Source of the DNA: Bacteroidales bacterium | GTDB lineage: Bacteria; Bacteroidota; Bacteroidia; Bacteroidales; F082 | Direction of reading: 5' to 3' | Assembly: GCA_017632935.1 (NCBI GenBank) | Contig: JAGBQJ010000010.1 | Location: 1-64,000 of the forward strand | Length of the DNA stretch: 64,000 nucleotides | Shown here: positions 58,628-64,000 of the stretch, piece after piece | Layout: each line of letters begins with the position of its first letter | Position numbering within the stretch: the first letter of the stretch is position 1 | Position numbers and translations under genes: made by a program | The notes under the pieces: model-generated | Seen by the model: only the letters and a program-made list of their open reading frames with translations | What the model was told of the DNA's origin: nothing | Database searches by the model: none

Positions 58628-60067
58628 TTAGTTTCTCAATTGAAGCAAGCACACGTTCTCCACATGCTGTGTGTGCGGGAACATGTCAACGGGCTGCACG
58701 GCCATGACCCGATAGGCGCTGTCGAGCAGCTGTAAATCACGGGCTTGGGTGGCGGGGTTGCAACTGACGTAGACGATTTTCTTTGCGCGGATTTTAAGTA
58801 GTTGTTCAACAACCTTTTCGGCCATGCCTGCACGCGGCGGGTCGGTGACGATGAGGTCGGGCTGACCGTTGGTGGTGATGAAGTCGTCGGTGAAGACCTT
58901 GGCCATGTCGCCGGCATAGAAGGTGCAGTTCTTGATGCCGTTGATGTCGGCGTTTACTTTGGCGTCTTGGATAGCGGTCTTCACATATTCGATGCCAACC
59001 ACTTTCTTCACGAATCGCGAGAAATATTGGGCGATGGTGCCCGTGCCCGTGTAGAGGTCGTACATCAGCTCGTCGCCTTGCACATCGGCGAGGTCGAAAG
59101 CGGTCTTATAGAGGCGCTCGGCTTGGTAGACGTTGGTCTGGAAGAACGACACTGGCCCGATGCGGAACTTCAGGTCGTCAAAGCCAGGTCGCGGCGATTT
59201 CATGGTCTCGATGAGATACGGCTCGCCCTTGAGGCATTCAAAGGGCAGGTCGTTGATGATGTCGTTCAGTTTCGGGTTGATGACGAGGAGCAGGGAGACG
59301 ATTTGAGGGAAGGCCATCTCCAAGGCTGGGATGAGCTCGTGGCGCACGATAGTGTTCTCCTCGCCGATGACGAGGATGACCATGAACTCGCCTTTCGAGT
59401 TGCAGCGGATGACGAGGTTGCGCATCAGGCCTTCGTGGGCGCGGAAGTTGTAGTAGGGCAGATGCCGCTCCATGGTGAAACGTCTGACAAATAGTCGGAT
59501 ATCATTCGAAGGGTCGGACTGCAAGTGACATTTTTCGATGTCGACGACGCGGTCGAAGAGTTGGGGCAGGTGGAAGCCTAAGCCTTTACAAGCGTCTTCA
59601 TCGTGGGTGCCAGTGGGGGCGCCGTCGGTGAGCCACTTGCGGTTCGAGAAGGTGTATTCCAGTTTGTTGCGGTAGGCGAACTGCTTCTCGCAGCCGAGAA
59701 TCGGACAGATTTCGGGATACTCGATCTTCCCGATGCGGTCGAAGTTGTCCTTGACCTGTTTTTGCTTGTAGTAGGTCTGCCAAGAGTAGTCCATCTGCTG
59801 CCACTTGCAGCCGCCGCAGAGACCGAAGTGCTGGCATACAGGCTCCACGCGCTTGTCCGACATTTTCTTGAAGTTCAATATCTTGCCCTCGAAGAAGTTT
59901 TTCTTGCGCTTGTACACCTCGATATCGACCACATCGCCAGGCACGCCAAAGGGGATGAAGACCACGCGCCCTTCGGGTTTGGCCACCGACATACCCTCGG
60001 CTCCCGCGTCGATGATTTCGACATCTTCCAGATATTCTGGTTCTCGTTTTATTTTGTTTCTTGCCAT
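58628..60067 (-). CDS. rlmD: 23S rRNA (uracil-1939-C5) methyltransferase-type enzyme (RlmD/RumA family)
   Basis: The product is 479 residues from the ATG at 60067 (MARNKIKREPEYLEDVEIID); the in-frame ATG at 60076 adds three. An N-terminal TRAM domain (about 14-70; GAEGMSVAKPEGRVVFIPFG) is followed by a 4Fe-4S site with CQHFGLCGGCKW and a later Cys in ICPILGCEK. The Rossmann methyltransferase core has DLYTGTGTIAQYFS (SAM), DPPRAG and VYVSCNPATQARDL, where the Cys is the catalytic nucleophile. It overlaps the end of aroE by 19 nt. The precise uridine (1939 or another) cannot be fixed from sequence, since TrmA/RlmC/RlmD relatives look alike, but length and TRAM domain favour RlmD. Confidence 0.9.
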   Translation of the reverse strand: MARNKIKREPEYLEDVEIIDAGAEGMSVAKPEGRVVFIPFGVPGDVVDIEVYKRKKNFFEGKILNFKKMSDKRVEPVCQHFGLCGGCKWQQMDYSWQTYYKQKQVKDNFDRIGKIEYPEICPILGCEKQFAYRNKLEYTFSNRKWLTDGAPTGTHDEDACKGLGFHLPQLFDRVVDIEKCHLQSDPSNDIRLFVRRFTMERHLPYYNFRAHEGLMRNLVIRCNSKGEFMVILVIGEENTIVRHELIPALEMAFPQIVSLLLVINPKLNDIINDLPFECLKGEPYLIETMKSPRPGFDDLKFRIGPVSFFQTNVYQAERLYKTAFDLADVQGDELMYDLYTGTGTIAQYFSRFVKKVVGIEYVKTAIQDAKVNADINGIKNCTFYAGDMAKVFTDDFITTNGQPDLIVTDPPRAGMAEKVVEQLLKIRAKKIVYVSCNPATQARDLQLLDSAYRVMAVQPVDMFPHTQHVENVCLLQLRN

Positions 60068-60786
60068 ATCTCCCATGTTTTCTTTGCCTGTTCCTCGAAC
60101 ATTTGCATACCGTTATATACCTTTGCGCCCCAAGTCTTGCCCAACTCCATGAAGGCCGTCTCTTTCGGGTTGTAGATGAGGTCGATGAGGATGTGCTTGT
60201 TGCTCAAGGCTTGGTAATGGAGGTCGGGGAAGGCGTCCACTTGTGGCGCCATGCCTAGGGGTGTTGTATTAATAATAAGGTGGTTTTGGTGCAGGACCTC
60301 GTCGCTCAACGTGTCGTAGGAATAGTCGCCTTTTTCGGCATTACGGCTCACGATGGAATAGGGTATGCCTTTCTGTTTCAGCACATATTGCACTGCCTTT
60401 GACGCGCCTCCCGTGCCCAAAACCAGTGCGTGGGTGATGGTTTTGCCGTTGATGGCGCGGTTGAGCAGCTGTTCGAAGCCATACACATCGGTGTTGTAGC
60501 CTTTCATTTGGCCGTCGGTAATCTTCACCACGTTGACAGCCCCGACTTGTTTCGCGGTCTCGTCGATTTCGTCCAACAACGCGATGATGGCTTCTTTGTA
60601 AGGTATGGTCACGTTGAATCCGCAGAGGTCGGGATAGGTTTCCATTACTTCTTGCAGCTCGTCCAACGTCTTGAGGTCGAAATGCTGGTATCGGCAGTCG
60701 AGGCCTTCGTATTCAAACTGCTCGTTGAAATAGAATCTCGATTGCGAGTGTTTCAGTGGATGTCCTATGAGCCCGTAGCGTTTCAT
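60049..60786 (-). CDS. aroE: Shikimate dehydrogenase
   Basis: This 245-residue enzyme reduces 3-dehydroshikimate with NADPH. It has the N-terminal GHPLKHSQSRFYFNEQF (shikimate-binding Ser/Asn), FNVTIPYKEA with the catalytic Lys, NTDVYGFEQLL with the catalytic Asp, the LVLGTGGASKAVQYVL dinucleotide loop, then NTTPLGMAP and a C-terminal helix ending WEIWQETK. It is a little shorter than E. coli AroE (272) but has all key motifs. It stands 10 nt after the membrane protein gene and overlaps rlmD, in a four-gene minus-strand operon. Confidence 0.96.
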   Translation of the reverse strand: MKRYGLIGHPLKHSQSRFYFNEQFEYEGLDCRYQHFDLKTLDELQEVMETYPDLCGFNVTIPYKEAIIALLDEIDETAKQVGAVNVVKITDGQMKGYNTDVYGFEQLLNRAINGKTITHALVLGTGGASKAVQYVLKQKGIPYSIVSRNAEKGDYSYDTLSDEVLHQNHLIINTTPLGMAPQVDAFPDLHYQALSNKHILIDLIYNPKETAFMELGKTWGAKVYNGMQMFEEQAKKTWEIWQETK

Positions 60787-60796
60787 TGTTCATGTA

Positions 60797-61303
60797 TTAT
60801 CCAATCCCAAACCAGGCCCCGAATCCCAAGATGCACAATACGCCGATGATGACGCTGGCCAGCACGATGCCGCCGATGACGGCGAGGACGCTCTTCTTGA
60901 AGTCCATGTCGAGGAAGCTAGCGGCTAGGGTGCCAGTCCAGGCGCCGGTGCCGGGCAGCGGGATGCCGACGAAGAGCATCAAAGCCACATACTGTCCGTG
61001 TTTGGCCTTGGCTTGCAGCTTCTGTCCGCCTTTCTCGCCTTTCTTGAGGCACCAGCTGCAGAAACGGCCGATTACTTTCTTGTCCTTGCCCCACTCAAGG
61101 AAGCGGCGTGCGAAGAAGAAGATGAAGGGCACAGGCACCATGTTGCCAATGGCGATGACGATGTAGCTCCATATCACGCTGCTGAAGGGATGTGCTTGGT
61201 CGTAGAAGAAGCCGTAGGCCACGGGGAGGGCGCCACGTAGTTCGACAATGGGCACCATGGCGATGCCGAAGATGATAAGGTATTGGAGGACGATTTTGCT
61301 CAT
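60797..61303 (-). CDS. Small multidrug-export family (COG2426-type) membrane protein
   Basis: This 168-residue integral membrane protein has about four to five helices. Family features are the N-terminal VPIVELRGALPVAYGF, the NMVPVPFIFFFARRFLEW segment, the charged loop (KKGEKGGQKLQAKAKHGQYV) and LMLFVGIPLPGTGAWTGTLA, the typical PLPGTGAWTG signature. Despite the name, a drug-export role for this family is poorly supported; substrate unknown. It lies 9 nt after the TPR gene and 10 nt before aroE. Confidence 0.87.
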   Translation of the reverse strand: MSKIVLQYLIIFGIAMVPIVELRGALPVAYGFFYDQAHPFSSVIWSYIVIAIGNMVPVPFIFFFARRFLEWGKDKKVIGRFCSWCLKKGEKGGQKLQAKAKHGQYVALMLFVGIPLPGTGAWTGTLAASFLDMDFKKSVLAVIGGIVLASVIIGVLCILGFGAWFGIG

Positions 61304-61312
61304 ATCGGTTGA

Positions 61313-62758
61313 TTATTCGGTAGGGTTGGTTTCTTGCCGATTTTTGTGTTGTTCGATGAGTTCAAGGATGTCGTTGTCATTGGCCAGCAGTTCCTTGTCG
61401 TATTCGAGAAAGTCGGGCCAGACTTCGAAATCGGCGTCCAAAGCTTGGTCCAAGGCCTCAAGTCCTTCGTTGTGGCTGCCTTTGACGAAATAAGCGTAGG
61501 CCAAGAGATAAAGCAGCGAAGTGTTATTGTCGGTCTGTAGCAGCCCGAACTTGATGGTGTTGATGGCCTCGTCGATCATGTCCTGCTGCCCGTAGAGGTC
61601 GGCGATGTAGTAATAGGCATCAGCGTCGTTGGGCGTGTCCTTTTGGATTTCGCGTAGGCATTCCATGGCCTTGTCGTATTCCTTGAGCTTCATGTAGTCG
61701 GTGGCGATGGAGTAGAGGTGGTCGGTCTCCCAAGGCTCCAGCTCCAAGGCTTTCTCGAAGTATTTGATGGCTTTGCGGCTGTTACCTCGGTCACTGAAGA
61801 CATAGCCCAGACCAGCGTAGCCAGAACCAATCATTGGGTTGATTTCCAATGCCTTGGTGAAGTGCTCCTCAGCGGTTTGCAGGTCGTTGAGGCGGTAGTA
61901 GCAATCGCCAATGGTGGTGTGGATCATCGAGGTCTCCACGCCGTTGCGCAGGGCTTCTTCAAGGGTGTCGATGGCTTCCTTGTAGCGTTCGAGGTCGTAA
62001 TAGATGTCAGCCAAGTGCATGTTGGTCCAGAGGTCTTCGGGGTCGATGCTGAGGGCGTATTCGTAGGGGTCGATGCTCTCCTCGTATTGGCCCATCATGC
62101 GATAGACGTCGCCGATGTTGGTCCAGGCCTTGCTGTTATACGGGTCTTTGTCGACCAGTTTCTGGAAATAGTCGATGGCCTCTTCCTTGCGGCCTGAACT
62201 GAGGTAGCAGCAGCGTATCTCGTGGTAGATGGTGTCTTTGTCGTCGGCGAGGGCCAAGGCTTTGCCGTAAAACTCAAGGGCGAGGTCATATTGCTGCATG
62301 TGCTGGTATTCGTATGCGATGGCGTTGTAGAGCTCGAATTTCTCGTCCTCGTCGAAGTAGGGCAGGGCGCTGAAGTAGTTTTCCAAGGCCTCTTCCGACT
62401 TGCCCAGGACAGCTAGGCAGGAGCCGAGGGTGAGAAAATAGTCTGGGTCGTCTTCGTCGTCGACGCGTTCCACCTGCTGCATGATATCGAAGGCACGTTG
62501 GGCATCGTTTTCCAAGAGGTATTGGCGTGCATACTTGATTTTCAGCATGTTGCTTTCGGGATGCTGCGCCATGGCCATCTCCACAGCTTGCCGCGAGCGT
62601 TTCAGCTGGTTGTTTTTGGTGTAGTGGTCGATGATGTATTCAAACTCCTCGCTGTCGAAATAAGCCGAGTCGTTGTCTTTCAACATCGCCTCGTACTTTT
62701 CGAAGGATTTCTCCATCTCCGCTTCGTGCTCAAAATAATCGTCTTCGTCTTCAAACAT
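61313..62758 (-). CDS. Cytoplasmic tetratricopeptide-repeat protein
   Basis: This 481-residue protein starts at the ATG at 62758 (MFEDEDDYFEHEAEMEKSFE); the frame extends 45 codons upstream but that part overlaps the promoter region. There is no signal peptide. After an acidic N-terminus it is a solenoid of about 11-12 TPR units with the W-L-G-Y-A-F-A-P pattern, e.g. AWTNIGDVYRMMGQYEESID and MIGSGYAGLGYVFSDRGNSR. TPR solenoids hold protein partners; the partner is unknown. It is first in the operon with the membrane protein, aroE and rlmD. A -7 box (CAAAAATA at 62786-62793, minus strand) lies about 30 nt upstream. Confidence 0.88.
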   Translation of the reverse strand: MFEDEDDYFEHEAEMEKSFEKYEAMLKDNDSAYFDSEEFEYIIDHYTKNNQLKRSRQAVEMAMAQHPESNMLKIKYARQYLLENDAQRAFDIMQQVERVDDEDDPDYFLTLGSCLAVLGKSEEALENYFSALPYFDEDEKFELYNAIAYEYQHMQQYDLALEFYGKALALADDKDTIYHEIRCCYLSSGRKEEAIDYFQKLVDKDPYNSKAWTNIGDVYRMMGQYEESIDPYEYALSIDPEDLWTNMHLADIYYDLERYKEAIDTLEEALRNGVETSMIHTTIGDCYYRLNDLQTAEEHFTKALEINPMIGSGYAGLGYVFSDRGNSRKAIKYFEKALELEPWETDHLYSIATDYMKLKEYDKAMECLREIQKDTPNDADAYYYIADLYGQQDMIDEAINTIKFGLLQTDNNTSLLYLLAYAYFVKGSHNEGLEALDQALDADFEVWPDFLEYDKELLANDNDILELIEQHKNRQETNPTE

Positions 62759-62785
62759 GATAGCTTGCCTCTCGGAATTTTGGTG

Positions 62786-62793
62786 CAAAAATA
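62786..62793 (-). promoter_or_regulatory. Putative -7 box for the TPR/aroE/rlmD operon
   Basis: CAAAAATA reads TATTTTTG on the minus strand, about 28 nt upstream of the TPR start at 62758. No good -33 element was found. Confidence 0.4.
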
Positions 62794-62824
62794 ATAAATA
62801 TGGCGGATATAAGGGCTTTTTTTG

Positions 62825-62832
62825 TATTTTTG
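62825..62832 (+). promoter_or_regulatory. Putative -7 box for the zinc-ribbon membrane protein gene
   Basis: TATTTTTG fits TAnnTTTG and ends 11 nt before the ATG at 62844, implying a very short leader. It also argues against the in-frame ATG at 62757. Confidence 0.4.
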
Positions 62833-62843
62833 TAGGGTTAAAC

Positions 62844-63593
62844 ATGAGCGATATGATAGCTGTAATTGTCCTTGTTCTTGTTGTATTGGTCACGGTTGTC
62901 GGTTTTTTCTATTGGCGGCGTGCCCGTAGGGAATACAACAGCCGAGATGCGAAAAAAGGCGCTTATCATGGAGTAAAAGAAGGAAGTGTGACCTTTTTGG
63001 ACAGCTTCAAGCATGAATGGTGGGGCTCGCCTTGGGCGGGTCGTCCACGTCGCGGCGGTATCTTGGGTGGTTTTTCATTCGTTGCGATGACAGGTATTGT
63101 TTTAATGCTTTCTATGGTGTTATTGGAGTTGGATGTAGAGATCCTGTTCAAATACGATTATGCAGGTTTGGCCTTGATGGATGTATTCCTTTGTTTTACA
63201 TGGGTGTGCTTTAGGCAAAACCGACAAGCGTTGAAAATGGCAGAGTTTTTGTCAAAGGACACAGTGAGGGCTAAGGAACTCTATCAAACGGCTTTCAAAT
63301 TTTGGCCTACCAGAGTTTCAAGATGGATAGCACCTTGGCTTGGGGTGGTGTATTATTTCAAGTTCAAGAAAAAGATTGCCAGCCTTCCTGAATACTGTTG
63401 CCCGACTTGTGGAGCGCCGATGGAGAAAGATGAGACTTATCAGTTGTCGGAAGAGCACAAAAGGGAGGTGGAAGCCGGAACATTGGTTTTTGAGCCTTTC
63501 CGTTGTAGCAAAGGACACGAGTTTGTGATGGTTGACAGAGGTACAAGGTTTGATGATTATCCCACTCGGAAAGTGTATTATGGATTTGAATAA
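62844..63593 (+). CDS. Membrane protein with C-terminal zinc-ribbon-like domain
   Basis: The product is 249 residues from the ATG at 62844 (MSDMIAVIVLVLVVLVTVVG). A first transmembrane helix at about 4-24 is followed by a basic segment and a GSPWAGRPRRGGILGGFSF loop, then two further helices (about 75-95 and 101-118). The soluble C-terminus has YCCPTCGAPMEKDETY and FRCSKGHEFVMVDRGTRFDD, a Cys4/His-type metal-binding knuckle. The same layout of transmembrane segments and Cys ribbon is seen in proteins associated with TPM (YgcG-like) domains, and the next gene encodes a TPM domain, so the two probably act together. Function unknown. Confidence 0.75.
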   Translation: MSDMIAVIVLVLVVLVTVVGFFYWRRARREYNSRDAKKGAYHGVKEGSVTFLDSFKHEWWGSPWAGRPRRGGILGGFSFVAMTGIVLMLSMVLLELDVEILFKYDYAGLALMDVFLCFTWVCFRQNRQALKMAEFLSKDTVRAKELYQTAFKFWPTRVSRWIAPWLGVVYYFKFKKKIASLPEYCCPTCGAPMEKDETYQLSEEHKREVEAGTLVFEPFRCSKGHEFVMVDRGTRFDDYPTRKVYYGFE

Positions 63594-63608
63594 TGAGTGA
63601 GTACGAAA

Positions 63609-64000
63609 ATGAAACGGCTTTTTTTGTTTTTGTTCTTTTTTGTTGGTATAACCACATCAGCCCAAACAGTATGGACGGTGGAGACGGTGCCCAATACACG
63701 CATGCAGGGCAACAACATACACGTCTCTGACCCTGACGGTTTCCTGAGTGATAGTGCTGAGATGAATATCAACGCTGCCCTTTGTTCCATTCGTGAGCAG
63801 GCGGATGTGTTTTTGGTTACCTTAGCCACCATAGGCGAAGCCGAACCGAAGCATTTTGCCACCAAGTTATTTAATCGTTGGGGTATTGGCGACGCTGAGA
63901 CGAACAATGGCGTGTTGTTGCTCTTCGTCGAAGACCAGCATGCTATGGAGTTTGAGACGGGCTACGGCGCTGAGACTATTCTTACTGATGCGAAATGCGA
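63609..64000 (+). CDS. TPM-domain (YgcG/Psb32-like) secreted protein, N-terminal fragment
   Basis: The gene begins at the ATG at 63609 and runs off the window after 130 codons. The signal peptide is MKRLFLFLFFFVGITTSAQ. The rest matches a TPM domain start: VSDPDGFLSDSAEMNINAAL, then QADVFLVTLATIG, and FNRWGIGDAETNNGVLLLFV, AMEFETGYGAETILTD. The GIGxxxxNNGVLLL and GYGxE segments are the family hallmark. TPM domains in bacteria are often membrane-anchored by a C-terminal helix and Gly-rich tail; that part is not visible. Upstream gap of 15 nt suggests co-transcription with the zinc-ribbon membrane protein. Confidence 0.88.
   Translation, partial: MKRLFLFLFFFVGITTSAQTVWTVETVPNTRMQGNNIHVSDPDGFLSDSAEMNINAALCSIREQADVFLVTLATIGEAEPKHFATKLFNRWGIGDAETNNGVLLLFVEDQHAMEFETGYGAETILTDAKC

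Overview
The window looks like a chromosomal segment of an uncultured member of the Bacteroidales (phylum Bacteroidota). Four things support this. Many secreted proteins end in Por/type IX secretion (T9SS) sorting domains. Promoter -7 boxes of the form TAnnTTTG precede several genes. Shine-Dalgarno signals are weak. The content is typical: a long S16 with an Ala/Glu tail, a BACON-containing protein, and a radical SAM/lipoprotein locus. No tRNA, rRNA, CRISPR array, transposase or phage gene was seen.

Layout. 1-12.4 kb is mostly housekeeping: a YebC fragment, a catalytically degenerate phosphatase-like protein, rpsP, a tight three-gene operon (small helical protein, von Willebrand A protein, divergent PurA-like enzyme), a DMT transporter, a small T9SS protein, an exonuclease-fused dnaE, a thioredoxin and a DUF58 protein. 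12.4-19.6 kb is one 2389-residue modular T9SS protein. 19.9-22.7 kb is a five-gene cassette of three short lipoproteins, one small leaderless protein and a radical SAM/SPASM enzyme. All four small proteins carry a Tyr-Gly-x-Pro motif, six copies in total, which makes them candidate substrates. 22.7-26.9 kb is a coupled operon of two envelope proteins, shikimate kinase, a TPR-sensor histidine kinase and a LuxR-type response regulator.

27.1-58.6 kb is a continuous run of six same-strand genes with gaps of 12 nt or less, or overlaps. It starts with a 6746-residue giant surface-type protein (FN3, MAM-like, eight beta-helix modules, about nine CARDB-like domains). Five smaller secreted proteins follow; the last three carry T9SS sorting domains and share a new-looking module with each other. 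The giant shares a second, 'GCDS' module with the fourth gene. I infer that these products build one extracellular structure, with the sorting-domain proteins perhaps providing the anchors.

58.6-62.8 kb is a minus-strand operon (TPR protein, small membrane exporter family protein, aroE, rlmD). The window ends with a zinc-ribbon membrane protein and the start of a TPM-domain protein.

The best candidates for something undescribed are the Tyr-Gly-x-Pro/radical SAM cassette, the PurA-like/VWA operon, and the 31.5-kb giant-protein operon with its nested repeats.
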